DNA from: Flavobacterium aquidurense
GTDB lineage: Bacteria; Bacteroidota; Bacteroidia; Flavobacteriales; Flavobacteriaceae
Direction: 5' to 3'
NCBI RefSeq assembly: GCF_001404985.1
Contig: NZ_JRLF01000012.1
Coordinates: forward strand, 434,001-498,000
Length of the DNA stretch: 64,000 nt
Shown here: in pieces, positions 1-8,375 of the stretch
Layout of the letters: every line of letters starts with the position of its first letter
Position numbering within the stretch: position 1 is the first letter of the stretch
Notes under the pieces: generated by a model
The model's database searches: none
Seen by the model: only the letters and a program-made list of their open reading frames with translations
Told to the model about the DNA's origin: nothing
Position numbers and translations under genes: made by a program

Positions 1-456
1 CATCATAGGTTCACCTTTATCATTTTTTGCTCCGTTTTCAATCATAACTTCATCGGTTATCATCCCATCAATATAATTCAAACCTAACTTATTAAATTTA
101 ATATTATATAGAGGGATTAGTATATTACTAGTTGCAACAAATGTGTCATTTGCTATTTTTTTTAAATGATTGTCCTCGTAGTTAATGTCTTTAGTTTGAG
201 TCAGGGCAAATTCTAGGAATCTAGTATTCTTTTGTAACTTGCGTATTTCAGTGGTTAATGTATCTAAATTATTTCTGTAATTTATTTTCCCGTCGTATCT
301 CTCATTTAGAAAAACCGTATCTGGAAAAGCAATATTTATTTCATAATTGTCCTTGGCGCTTCTGTTTACTATCTTTTTCTCTTTTTTACAAGAAACTAGA
401 ACTACGAATATAGTTATCACGAAAAAGGTTAGACTTTTTATTGTTTTATTTTTCAT
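1..456 (-). CDS. Lipoprotein, paralogue of the adjacent upstream gene; C-terminus cut by window edge
   Basis: An open frame starts at the ATG at 454-456 and runs without a stop to base 1 (152 codons visible). The N-terminus is a hydrophobic signal segment ending in a lipobox (VLVSC), followed by KKEKK, so a lipid-anchored envelope protein is predicted. Long stretches match the neighbouring 446-979 product: FPDTVF, YDGKINY, NYIDGMITDEVMIE, with roughly half of all residues shared. Its start overlaps the stop of that gene by 11 bases, which suggests translational coupling after a tandem duplication. No known family was recognised. Function is unknown; an immunity role is only a hypothesis based on the neighbours. 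Confidence 0.75.
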   Translation of the reverse strand, partial: MKNKTIKSLTFFVITIFVVLVSCKKEKKIVNRSAKDNYEINIAFPDTVFLNERYDGKINYRNNLDTLTTEIRKLQKNTRFLEFALTQTKDINYEDNHLKKIANDTFVATSNILIPLYNIKFNKLGLNYIDGMITDEVMIENGAKNDKGEPMM

Positions 457-979
457 TATCTACATGATCAAAAATTACTTTCTGAGTACGATCCTTAATC
501 ACAAACACTTTTTTCGTAATTCTAAATTCATTAGTAATGATTCGAGTCAAGGGTTGACCTCTATCATTTTTCATTTCGCTTTCAATCATGACTTCGTCGG
601 TTATCATACCATCAATATAATTAACACCTAAACTATCAAATCGAATAGCATATAAAGGAATACTTCTGTGGTGAACAGCTGTAAATGTATCAGTGATTAT
701 TTTTTTTAGATATTTATCACCATAATTTACATTTTTTGTTTTTACAAAATAGTAATCAATATATCTATATTTTTTGGGGTTATTTAAAGTAGTATCAATT
801 GTATCTAAATCATTTTCGTAATTTATTTTTCCATCATATAATTCATTTACAAATACAGTGTCAGGAAAAACAAAACTTATTTTATAATTATCACTTCTTT
901 CCAATATCCTTTTCTCTTTTTTGCAAGAAATAAGTGTTAGAAATAAGGCTGTAAAAAAAAAGACTAATTTTTTCATCAT
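446..979 (-). CDS. Predicted lipoprotein, tandem paralogue
   Basis: The 177-residue product has a signal peptide with lipobox LISC at about residue 19, then the charged run KKEKR. The rest is a soluble domain with no recognised family. It is clearly homologous to the partial gene that follows it (shared FPDTVF, YDGKINY and YIDGMITDEVMIE). The start codon overlaps the stop of the 265-residue gene upstream in an ATGA arrangement (976-979), so the three genes look like one operon. A cytoplasmic protein followed by two duplicated small lipoproteins resembles effector/immunity gene order, but no toxin fold was identified. Confidence 0.75.
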   Translation of the reverse strand: MMKKLVFFFTALFLTLISCKKEKRILERSDNYKISFVFPDTVFVNELYDGKINYENDLDTIDTTLNNPKKYRYIDYYFVKTKNVNYGDKYLKKIITDTFTAVHHRSIPLYAIRFDSLGVNYIDGMITDEVMIESEMKNDRGQPLTRIITNEFRITKKVFVIKDRTQKVIFDHVDNEK

Positions 980-1773
980 TTTTTTATGTTATAATAATCG
1001 AGACGTTTTTGAAATTCAAGATTTTTTGCTTCTTGTTCTTGTGTGGCTTTTTGAAGAGCTCTATCATTTATTTGATTTAATTTATCTTTTTGAGATATAT
1101 GTACTGTTGAATCTTTTAATTTTTTCTCGTTGATTGCTGATTTAGTTACTCCAAAAGCATCAGTAGCTTTATAGCGATATAATTCCATACTAATTGAATC
1201 GGGATCAGATAAAGTTGCATTTTTTGTAACCATTGGTTGCTTATTAGGAACTCCGTATTTTAATATCATTTCTAATTCCAGAAGCCACGGAAACATTAAT
1301 GAAGATTTAGGAAATAAATTACCTAATAAATTGCCTAAATCAATACAAGTATTAAAATCATGACCCGGAGTATCAATAGATCCGGAACCTCTGTCGTTTT
1401 TTATATTTCCGCTTCCTGCAATTGGGTCTGCACCAAACCCAAAAACTCTTATACCATCTCTTTTTATTCCTACACGTACTAAATGTTTAACTACAACTTC
1501 GCTCAGCTGTGTCGCTTTTGTCCAGCTGCCGTCGCGGTTTCCTCGATAAATGGTATTGTCTTTACTCTCAAAATAAAGTTCTCCTTCAGTAGCTCTTCTA
1601 TTTGGGCCATCAGCAAAAAAATTATTGCTGGAAGAAAAGGAATCAAAACGATCTTTACTTTTTCTGGCTTCCAGCATTCCTCCCATAACATCTTTTCTTT
1701 CCCAGATGTTATCACTCATAAAATCATCACTATCAAATGGATTTCCATTTTTTCCAAATCTATCTCTAAACAT
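976..1773 (-). CDS. Hypothetical protein, first gene of a three-gene accessory operon
   Basis: A 265-residue protein with no signal peptide and no membrane segment. The N-terminal part is polar and glycine/aspartate rich (FGKNGNPFDSDDF), the middle is glycine rich (VFGFGADPIAGSGN) and the C-terminal 60 residues are charged and probably helical. I recognise no family. It overlaps the first lipoprotein gene by four bases. The region is markedly more AT-rich than the metabolic genes to the right, which fits acquired DNA. It could be a toxin-like effector protected by the two lipoproteins, or a substrate of unknown kind; the first idea rests on gene order alone. Confidence 0.6.
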   Translation of the reverse strand: MFRDRFGKNGNPFDSDDFMSDNIWERKDVMGGMLEARKSKDRFDSFSSSNNFFADGPNRRATEGELYFESKDNTIYRGNRDGSWTKATQLSEVVVKHLVRVGIKRDGIRVFGFGADPIAGSGNIKNDRGSGSIDTPGHDFNTCIDLGNLLGNLFPKSSLMFPWLLELEMILKYGVPNKQPMVTKNATLSDPDSISMELYRYKATDAFGVTKSAINEKKLKDSTVHISQKDKLNQINDRALQKATQEQEAKNLEFQKRLDYYNIKK

Positions 1774-1975
1774 AATAAAAATTGTTGGTTTATACTAATT
1801 TGATATTATTGTAAAATAAAATATTTCTTACTTGTTCTTTGTTTTAAAGAAATAAATTGAGGTAAAAATATTACAAAATAATATAGTAAACAATTTTTTA
1901 AATATAAATTTTATAAAATAATAAGAAATAATCTAAAAATAATTATTTATAAAACTAATCTTAACTGTTGTAGAA

Positions 1976-2010
1976 CAAAAAAATGTGCAATTTTCATTGC
2001 ACATTTTATA
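1976..2010 (-). terminator. Orphan intrinsic terminator-like hairpin
   Basis: An 11-bp perfect stem (1980-1990 with 1997-2007, core TGTGCAA/TTGCACA) with a 6-base loop. On the minus strand it is followed by a run of seven T, the better terminator orientation. No minus-strand gene ends here, so it may end an unrecognised short transcript. Confidence 0.5.
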
Positions 2011-2159
2011 TAATGAGAAATTCTCTTATCAAGAATAGTGTTGTTTTTATGATATTTTCTAAATATTAGGTTCTGTTTATCAGTCTGAATGAAATGCTGC
2101 TCTTTCTTGTTTTAATAAAGTGCTTTTTTTTGTCAGGTAATGATAGCTTTATAAATCTT

Positions 2160-2167
2160 TATATTTG
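2160..2167 (+). promoter_or_regulatory. Candidate Bacteroidota -7 element
   Basis: TATATTTG matches the TAnnTTTG consensus exactly and lies 20 bases before the ATG of the 48-codon ORF. The nearest TTTG upstream (2129-2132) is 27 bases away, longer than usual, so the -33 half is weak. Confidence 0.4.
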
Positions 2168-2187
2168 CATTATAAACTTCATGAAAA

Positions 2188-2334
2188 ATGGACTACAAAA
2201 TATCATTTCAGGAAAGAGCCAGGTTAGGCATGGAAATTCTATCCAAACAATCTCCTGTTACCTTAGAAAAAGCGAGAGCACAAGCAAAACGACTTAGCGA
2301 AAACAGTATATCAAAAGAAAAAAAAATTAAATAA
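2188..2334 (+). CDS. Small ORF, 48 codons
   Basis: ATG at 2188, stop TAA at 2332-2334. The product begins MDYKISFQERARLGMEIL, and is a highly charged, probably helical peptide with KARAQAKRL in the second half. A good -7 element lies just upstream and the next gene starts 13 bases after the stop, so the two appear co-transcribed. I cannot assign a family; small basic-acidic proteins of this kind sometimes belong to toxin-antitoxin loci, but no partner is evident. A 67-codon frame on the same strand overlaps it, and I judge that to be spurious because its sequence is not protein-like. Confidence 0.5.
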   Translation: MDYKISFQERARLGMEILSKQSPVTLEKARAQAKRLSENSISKEKKIK

Positions 2335-2347
2335 CTATAATATTGTG

Positions 2348-2905
2348 ATGAAATACTTACTGATTGGGCTTAACTTTCTTTATTTAACTGTTGCTTCTTC
2401 TCAAAATCTGGAAAAAATTAATTCTATTGAAGAAGCTGAGAGTTTTATTAAATTAAATCCAAAAGCAGAAATTACAACTTTAGAAATTAGTAATGATAGT
2501 CTGGAGTATTATAAAAAGAGATTTCTCGAAAAAGATATTATAGATAAATACAGAATCGTAAAAACGGAACCTATTGTCTCGATGAGAGTGAGTTATATTT
2601 ATTTAGATGGTAATAAGTTAACTATTAATAAAAAAAGACAAGAGATTATCAAGTTATACAAAAAAGGTAAATCATTTGGAGAATTAGCTACTATTTATAC
2701 TATGGATAGTAATTTTAATAAAGGTGATTTAGGATGGTTTAATGAAGGAGTTATGCACAAAACATTTGAAGATGCAATTAAAAACCATAAAAAGAATGAT
2801 CTGTTTGAAGTTGATATTACTGAAAATAAATGGTACTATGTTGTTCTTAAAACCTATGATGATTTGCCTAAATCGATTTTTTATATTTTGAGTGTGATTG
2901 ATTAA
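2348..2905 (+). CDS. Secreted parvulin-like (PpiC-type) peptidyl-prolyl isomerase domain protein
   Basis: The ATG at 2348 is preferred over an in-frame GTG three bases earlier. The product (185 residues) begins with a signal peptide ending near ASSQ. From about residue 75 to the end it follows the parvulin rotamase pattern: a strand MRVSYIYLD, a helix, FGELATIYTMD, then KGDLGWFNEGVM, FEDAIKN, and a terminal ENKWYYVVLKTYD strand. In known parvulins this domain isomerises Xaa-Pro bonds and assists folding of exported proteins. The N-terminal 70 residues have no recognised domain. Activity is inferred from the fold only, because I could not map all the catalytic residues. Confidence 0.7.
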   Translation: MKYLLIGLNFLYLTVASSQNLEKINSIEEAESFIKLNPKAEITTLEISNDSLEYYKKRFLEKDIIDKYRIVKTEPIVSMRVSYIYLDGNKLTINKKRQEIIKLYKKGKSFGELATIYTMDSNFNKGDLGWFNEGVMHKTFEDAIKNHKKNDLFEVDITENKWYYVVLKTYDDLPKSIFYILSVID

Positions 2906-2971
2906 AAACAATCTAAAAAAATCCTTGTACATCAGCGTTTTCGCGAAAGCGAATCCGTATAATCTGCGTCT

Positions 2972-3003
2972 AAAATCGCCCCAACATCAGGGCGATTTTT
3001 ATT
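2972..3003. terminator. Bidirectional intrinsic terminator
   Basis: Ten-base-pair stem (2972-2981 with 2990-2999, core ATCGCCC/GGGCGAT) flanked by A and T runs. It lies between the convergent parvulin-like gene and the SWIM gene and can serve both. Confidence 0.75.
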
Positions 3004-3024
3004 TTTATATAAAAGTTATCATTT

Positions 3025-4353
3025 CTAAGAAACCATCATCTTAACTCCCAAAATATGCTTGCAAATTCCTCTTTTGCCCTGATAAGCCGTAAACCAGTCG
3101 CAAGTACATCTTTGCGAATTGTGGTCGATTATTACTTTGTGCAAAACGCCTGAACCTTTTACTTTGGCTTCGATATAATTGGCTCTTCTTTCGACGATTT
3201 CGATGTCTTCGTTATCGATTAGTTTTTTTGCATTTTTAAGTCTTGGGTTTAGCGATAAAATACGTTCAGTCTTAAAAGGGAGACGACGGTAGAAATGCGC
3301 CTTTTCGCTTAAATCATAACCCAATAATCCCATCGACGATAAATTCGAAGTCAGGTTGTCCATTGTGCCAAAATCGATATCATTTTCGATAGAAAGCATT
3401 GTTGGGTCAAAAGTTTCGTTTGATTTAAGTAAACTGTTCAAACCGTAAACCCATTCTATTGGCAGGTTTTCGGTCATGGTTTCGAGTACATTTCCTTCTC
3501 CCGAAAATCCGCGGTACGAATCAGGAGAAAAAGCCATCAGAAGCTGCATTTTTCCAAACTCAGCCACTATCGCACAAGTTTGTTTGTCTGACGATTCGTA
3601 AATGAAAATTTTATCTACAATGGCCAGAATTCCTTCTAATAATCGTAAACGCTGTACACCGCCAATTCTAACACTATCGGCTGTTGCTAAAGTCGAAAAC
3701 ATAAACTTTCCGGCTCTTTTGGTTATGAAAAAATCACCTTTTACTGCTCCTTTTGGTAAACTTTGAAACAATTGAATGGTCTGAATTTTATTCAATTCAA
3801 ACTTAATATCCATATCTGCCAGATACAACTGAACGCTCGTTAATCCTTTTATCCAGCGCATGGGCAAAGTCACTTTTTTTTCCGTCACTTTTGCTTTGCT
3901 GGTAATTACCTGAACATCCTGCTGACCAACGGCAAGTGTTACTTTTTCGTTTTTCTGGATAGCGTTTAACGCATTCAGCATCGGGTCGTTAAAGTCGACA
4001 TTTGTCGTTCCGTTGGCAATAAATTCTCCGTCGATGGCTTCGGGTTTCATGTCCAGTCGCACATAAACACCGTTGCAAGACGAAAATCCTTCGAAACGCA
4101 ATCGCTCAGATCCTGCCGAAACAATAGGATCGCGAAGACTTGGCGGAATTGGTCCAAAACTGGAACGAACCACTTTGGCAATCGTAGTCCAGCATTTTGC
4201 CGTAATGTAAGGATCAGTCAAACTTCCCCAGAAAAAACAAGGGATATTATTGACTTCTTCAATTTCGGTTTGGTGCGCCAGAACCAGATTGTTGATGCCT
4301 TTGGTTTTACTGTAAGTCGAAATTCCTTTATAATTATATTCGAGATCTGTCAT
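3025..4353 (-). CDS. SWIM zinc-finger domain protein
   Basis: A 442-residue protein whose C-terminus carries a SWIM zinc-finger signature (CTCDW near residue 413, then CKH near 431), a CxCx(n)CxH pattern known to bind zinc and to mediate protein or DNA contacts. The rest is a long soluble region without recognised motifs. It follows the WGR-domain gene with a five-base gap and is surely in the same operon. In E. coli the yehI (molR) locus also combines a WGR protein and a SWIM protein, along with MoxR-type ATPase and VWA genes; none of the latter is present here. Precise function unknown. Confidence 0.8.
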   Translation of the reverse strand: MTDLEYNYKGISTYSKTKGINNLVLAHQTEIEEVNNIPCFFWGSLTDPYITAKCWTTIAKVVRSSFGPIPPSLRDPIVSAGSERLRFEGFSSCNGVYVRLDMKPEAIDGEFIANGTTNVDFNDPMLNALNAIQKNEKVTLAVGQQDVQVITSKAKVTEKKVTLPMRWIKGLTSVQLYLADMDIKFELNKIQTIQLFQSLPKGAVKGDFFITKRAGKFMFSTLATADSVRIGGVQRLRLLEGILAIVDKIFIYESSDKQTCAIVAEFGKMQLLMAFSPDSYRGFSGEGNVLETMTENLPIEWVYGLNSLLKSNETFDPTMLSIENDIDFGTMDNLTSNLSSMGLLGYDLSEKAHFYRRLPFKTERILSLNPRLKNAKKLIDNEDIEIVERRANYIEAKVKGSGVLHKVIIDHNSQRCTCDWFTAYQGKRGICKHILGVKMMVS

Positions 4354-4358
4354 TTTCT

Positions 4359-7300
4359 TTATTTTAAAATTTGCTTAATCAATGATTTAAGCGATGCGTT
4401 ATCTTTCCATTGCTCAAAGAAAACAATTGCCTCAGCAGATGGTTTCTGATTTGTTTTGGTTAAAATATCAAGATAGTTTTCTATAATTTTCTTGAAGTTG
4501 GTTGGCAACTTGTCTTTTAAATCAAGAGTTGAAAAAAATGAGTTCAACAACTTCAATAAAGCATCATTATGCAAGGACGAAACATCCTTGATGGCGATTA
4601 ACCCGTCGACCAATCTTAAAAACACACCATATTTTTCGGTTGCGAGATAGGCGATTTTCTGGGCAAAAAGCTCAATTTCAATCGCTTGTTTTTCGATTAG
4701 CTGAATCAAAACTTCGGATGCCATTAATCGTAAATCTTTCTTTTCCTGAAAGAAACAGCAGGCATACAAAAACAAACTAATGTCTGAGAATCTAAATTCT
4801 GGTCGGTTTATTACGTCCAGAAAACCTTTTAATTCCGGTTTTGCACCATCGGCAACTCCGCAATTTTGTAATAAAGTCAAAGCCAGCGCGTCTGAGTTTT
4901 GTGGCGTAAGACTGTGCCAGTAATAGGTATTTCCTGCATAATTTATTAAATAATCCCAACTGTTTGATCGTTGATAAATATCAAGACTGTAAATCAAATA
5001 ATTAGGAATTTTAGCATAATTAGGCAAGTCGAATCTTAGTTCATACCACGACGGCGTTCTCTCTTTTTCTTTGGTTTGATAATTCGTCCATTCGTTCCAT
5101 TTTTCCTTAAACTTAAGTTGAGGTTGAAAAGGAGCAACCACAAACGGAATCTCTTTTAGATACGTATTCTCAAATTCAGGGAAAGTATTGTCCGGATAAA
5201 AAGTTCTTGCCGCAACCGCCCATAACGATAAATTTCCGGTTTCTTTGGTTGTTTTACCCATTGTTGCCAGAAGTTTCGAGAATAAAGACGTAGGATCTAA
5301 TTCGACTTTTTCATTTACGCCCAGGCAAAATGATAATAATTGTTTGAGTTCGCCTTCGATTTTATCTAATAACGGAATCGCTTCTGCTACATTTTCTCTC
5401 GGCATACGTGCAATTGCAATTGCTAAATCGACAGAATCAATTTCTTCATTGGTATTTTGGTACGCAATAACTCTTTCCAGTAAAACCTTTGGAGCAACCC
5501 AATATGGTTTATGACTCGGTAAAGAAAGCAGGGGCAAAGTAGAGCCTGAATCTATTTTTTGCTGTACTTTTTCCATTAAAGACTGCATTAAAGTAAGGGT
5601 ATTAATCTTAGAATAATGGTTGACTTTGCTGTTGAACCTGTTATCGATATTTGCTATTTTGTTTTGCAAAAATGCTTTCACAAAATTTTTATGAACGGCT
5701 TCAAAATAATGTTTCTGCAATTGTTTTTCGTAAGGCTGCAATTGCGAAGCATAATCTGCCGGAAACAAATCTCTTTGTGAAATATAGATATTCAATAGAA
5801 TTTCTGAATCTACGGTTTCTTCTGAATTGATGAAATTTCCAAACTGAAAAACAACATCATTCCAATCCTTTGGCAATTGAACTTCCTCAGTAAGCAATAA
5901 CTCTTTTTGAGGATTAAATGTATATTCTTCAAGTGCAGAATCATCAATTGTCAAGGAATCTTCATCTATAAATTGCGTCAATCCTGATTTTATATTTCCC
6001 TGCATCAGCGTTACATACGATGATAATTTCTCTTTGAGTACTTTATCTTTTACGTTCGCAATTTTGGTAATAATTTTGGTAGCACGTTCCTGCAGCGCCA
6101 GATCTGCAATGACATAAATATCTGCAATAATTAATGCGATGTTTGCGCTTAGTTTAGGATTCGATTTGGTGATTTTTTCCAGAATTGGCAAAACATTTTT
6201 AATAGCTGCTTTACAATCGCTTCGCATCATTAGCGGTTCGAGCCATTCCAGAAATGATTTGGTTTTGAATTTGGGATGATCGTAAATTTTCTTGATCAGT
6301 TCAATTCCGTAACTCGTTATAGGCGGATACGGATTGTGTAGAAAAGAGAATATATTTTCCTGATGAAGGATAAGTTCATCGGCAGTAAGATTAAATTCTT
6401 CGATTCTTTTTCTAAAAAATGACTTCAGGTTATTGTTCCATTCTTTGGTCTGGATAAGTATGGCATTTTCGATGAAAAAAGCACGATCCATCTTTTTCTC
6501 TTTCAATAATGATTGATAAACAACCGCCCAAGTTAGAAATTCATCATAGTTTTGCGAGTCGTTATCTCTAAAGTAACTGTTGTGCAAAATAGTTTCGTAA
6601 TTAAACAATTCCGGAATATCTCTTTCATAAGCCAGTTTATCCTTTAATAAATTATTGATAAAAGCCCGTGTTTTTACCTTTGCGCGCCACTCATTTGTTG
6701 CGGCAAGAGTCAAAGCGTATAATTCGGGATTAAATTGTAATAAATTCTGTTCCTCTAATTTTCGCAGCGTATGATAATTAAATCCTACCCAGTCTTGTCT
6801 TTTTACTTTATCTAAAATAAACGTATCAAGCCAGTTCGGTTTTGCCCACAATAAAATCTCCATAACCTGAGGTTTCTCGTCAAGTTCGTTTAATAAACTC
6901 AAAGCTTCATCCCAGGAATTAATTTCGGTTTTATCAAATAAGGCGATGGCGCTAAGTGTGATAATATCGCTTTGTTTTTTATCGCCGCGGGTTCCCCAGC
7001 CATAATCATGTTTGTCTTTTTTTACATAACCAGGATCTTTTGTAAGATCTGTGTAGGTCATAAAATAACGTTTGCTTTTTTTGATCAGCTTTTTTAAAGC
7101 CTCAATATTTCCTTTTGATTTTTCTTTAAGAAGAGGCAATAATAAATCTATATTTTTAGCTTTTATAATAGCTTCATATTCTTCCAGAACTTCATCAGAT
7201 TTAGCGCTTTTGGCTGTTTTGGGTTTTGAAGCCACAGCAACATCACCCGTTTCTGAGTATCCTTTTTTTACTTTTTCGGCTAGTATTTTTTCTGCTGATT

Positions 7301-7451
7301 TCAGACATTCTTCGTCTGTAGCAAATGATTTGATTTGAGAAGTTCCTGATGTTCCGTTTTTTCCATAAGTTACAGTATATTCTAATCCTGTAACTTCAAT
7401 TTGCCAAAACTTATCAGAGTTTCCGTCGATGTATTTGAGGTATTTTTTCAT
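4359..7451 (-). CDS. WGR-domain protein, large alpha-helical repeat body (YehI/MolR-like)
   Basis: A 1030-residue cytoplasmic protein. Residues 1-65 form a WGR domain (WQIEVTG, VTYGKNGTSG, then a helix with ECLKSAEKI), a module known from PARP proteins and MolR that contacts nucleic acid. After a short lysine/alanine-rich linker the rest is mainly helical, with leucine-rich repeats of two-helix units but no catalytic motif I can name. It is the promoter-proximal gene of a two-gene operon with the SWIM protein. Similar gene pairs occur in loci with MoxR ATPases and VWA proteins, whose role is poorly defined; those partners are missing here. Confidence 0.75.
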   Translation of the reverse strand: MKKYLKYIDGNSDKFWQIEVTGLEYTVTYGKNGTSGTSQIKSFATDEECLKSAEKILAEKVKKGYSETGDVAVASKPKTAKSAKSDEVLEEYEAIIKAKNIDLLLPLLKEKSKGNIEALKKLIKKSKRYFMTYTDLTKDPGYVKKDKHDYGWGTRGDKKQSDIITLSAIALFDKTEINSWDEALSLLNELDEKPQVMEILLWAKPNWLDTFILDKVKRQDWVGFNYHTLRKLEEQNLLQFNPELYALTLAATNEWRAKVKTRAFINNLLKDKLAYERDIPELFNYETILHNSYFRDNDSQNYDEFLTWAVVYQSLLKEKKMDRAFFIENAILIQTKEWNNNLKSFFRKRIEEFNLTADELILHQENIFSFLHNPYPPITSYGIELIKKIYDHPKFKTKSFLEWLEPLMMRSDCKAAIKNVLPILEKITKSNPKLSANIALIIADIYVIADLALQERATKIITKIANVKDKVLKEKLSSYVTLMQGNIKSGLTQFIDEDSLTIDDSALEEYTFNPQKELLLTEEVQLPKDWNDVVFQFGNFINSEETVDSEILLNIYISQRDLFPADYASQLQPYEKQLQKHYFEAVHKNFVKAFLQNKIANIDNRFNSKVNHYSKINTLTLMQSLMEKVQQKIDSGSTLPLLSLPSHKPYWVAPKVLLERVIAYQNTNEEIDSVDLAIAIARMPRENVAEAIPLLDKIEGELKQLLSFCLGVNEKVELDPTSLFSKLLATMGKTTKETGNLSLWAVAARTFYPDNTFPEFENTYLKEIPFVVAPFQPQLKFKEKWNEWTNYQTKEKERTPSWYELRFDLPNYAKIPNYLIYSLDIYQRSNSWDYLINYAGNTYYWHSLTPQNSDALALTLLQNCGVADGAKPELKGFLDVINRPEFRFSDISLFLYACCFFQEKKDLRLMASEVLIQLIEKQAIEIELFAQKIAYLATEKYGVFLRLVDGLIAIKDVSSLHNDALLKLLNSFFSTLDLKDKLPTNFKKIIENYLDILTKTNQKPSAEAIVFFEQWKDNASLKSLIKQILK

Positions 7452-7617
7452 GCTATTTTAGGGACTGTATTGATAAAAAATAAAGTGTGCGTATATTCTC
7501 AAAAATATAAAATTATTAAGAGGTAACACGGTTTTTAAAGGGAAAATTTAGGTTAAAATTGAGGTCTGTTTGATAAATATTTCAGCACTAATGCTATATA
7601 AATGTTAAAATATATTG

Positions 7618-7625
7618 TACATTTG
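7618..7625 (+). promoter_or_regulatory. Candidate -7 element for micro-ORF 1
   Basis: TACATTTG fits TAnnTTTG exactly and lies eight bases before the ATG at 7634. If used, the transcript would have almost no 5' leader. No good TTTG is found 17-23 bases upstream. Confidence 0.35.
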
Positions 7626-7633
7626 TTCCTGAA

Positions 7634-7756
7634 ATGGAAATGAAAAACATAAATATCACCGTGTCGGAAAGACAATATAGCGATCGTTTAGCCGGATTTA
7701 TTCTTGCTAAAGGTTCAGGATGTGATATGTATTTTAATGAATTGAAGTGTAAATGA
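7634..7756 (+). CDS. Micro-ORF 1 (40 codons), motif shared with micro-ORF 2
   Basis: ATG at 7634 (a second in-frame ATG at 7640), TGA at 7754-7756. The peptide contains QYSDRLAGF followed shortly by SGC and ends in LKCK, so it has two cysteines. It shares an ordered motif, YS-x-x-L-(x)-A-(x)-G-F-(0-4)-x-SGC, with the 30-codon ORF at 8209. A -7 element lies just upstream and an intrinsic terminator 27 bases after the stop, so it forms a free-standing transcription unit. No signal peptide or membrane segment. Family unknown; possibilities are a signalling or modified peptide, a regulatory leader peptide, or a dual-function RNA. Confidence 0.45.
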   Translation: MEMKNINITVSERQYSDRLAGFILAKGSGCDMYFNELKCK

Positions 7757-7782
7757 TAGTTACAAGCTCAACATAAATATAT

Positions 7783-7813
7783 AAAAAAGCGTCCTTTTCG
7801 GGGCGCTTTTTTT
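7783..7813 (+). terminator. Intrinsic terminator of micro-ORF 1
   Basis: Stem GCGTCC (7789-7794) with GGGCGC (7801-7806), one G-T pair, extended by A-T pairing and followed by seven T on the plus strand. Confidence 0.75.
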
Positions 7814-8091
7814 GTTTTTGCCACACTGAGAAAAATCGAAGTGCGACAATTTAGATTACTTATTAAGACAGAAAATGATAAAAAATAACAGTTGACTAAA
7901 AATAATTAAAAAAATAATAAACCAAAGTTTAATGATTAAATCAAATAGCAAAATATAATCTTGAAAAGTAATCTGGTGAGATACAATCAATTGATATAAT
8001 TAAGAATCTGCTCAAGTATGCGGACAGGAATTCTTATGCTCTTTTTTGAGTGTAAGTAATTGATTATCAGTAAAATAAATGTTAAAAATGA

Positions 8092-8124
8092 TTTGGATAA
8101 TTGATATTTTACACTATATCTTTG
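8092..8124 (+). promoter_or_regulatory. Bacteroidota promoter for micro-ORF 2
   Basis: TTTG at 8092-8095 and TATCTTTG at 8117-8124, separated by 21 bases, match both consensus boxes. Initiation near 8130 gives a leader of about 80 bases before the ATG at 8209. Confidence 0.6.
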
Positions 8125-8208
8125 TCGAAGAATTCTGAAGATAGAATTTCAAACAACAATGATTTAAACATACAATAGAATAAATACAACACAACAAATA
8201 AAAATAAA

Positions 8209-8301
8209 ATGGATTTTAAATATAACTCATATAGTAGAGAATTACACGCCCCAGGATTCGTTTCGGGATGTTTTACAATACAGGTGCATGAATGGCAGTA
8301 G
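8209..8301 (+). CDS. Micro-ORF 2 (30 codons), motif shared with micro-ORF 1
   Basis: ATG at 8209, TAG at 8299-8301. The peptide has SYSREL, HAPGF and VSGC in the same order as micro-ORF 1 and then a different tail ending in HEWQ. It has its own two-box promoter about 85 bases upstream and its own terminator 28 bases downstream. Two independent micro-ORFs with the same motif within 600 bases are unlikely to be chance. No family was recognised; it is too short for a folded enzyme. A peptide product or a translated regulatory RNA are both possible. Confidence 0.45.
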   Translation: MDFKYNSYSRELHAPGFVSGCFTIQVHEWQ

Positions 8302-8328
8302 GATATACATATCTTATGCAATCTCATG

Positions 8329-8357
8329 AAGCACCTTTAATCGGGTGCTTTTTTTAT
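8329..8357 (+). terminator. Intrinsic terminator of micro-ORF 2
   Basis: Stem AAGCACC (8329-8335) with GGTGCTT (8344-8350) followed by a long T run on the plus strand. Confidence 0.75.
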
Positions 8358-8375
8358 GCAAAAAAAATAAAGTTT

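Larger units (their letters stand above)
1774..2187. other. AT-rich intergenic region between divergent genes
   Basis: About 400 bases with no credible gene. It should hold the promoter of the minus-strand 265-residue gene and the promoter of the plus-strand small ORF. It also contains a strong hairpin near 1980 that lies downstream of no recognised gene. Confidence 0.6.

Noticed and set aside
2094..2297. 67-codon plus-strand ORF
   Set aside because: Its promoter-region N-terminus lies upstream of the -7 element and the sequence is not protein-like; the 48-codon frame at 2188 overlaps it and is better supported.
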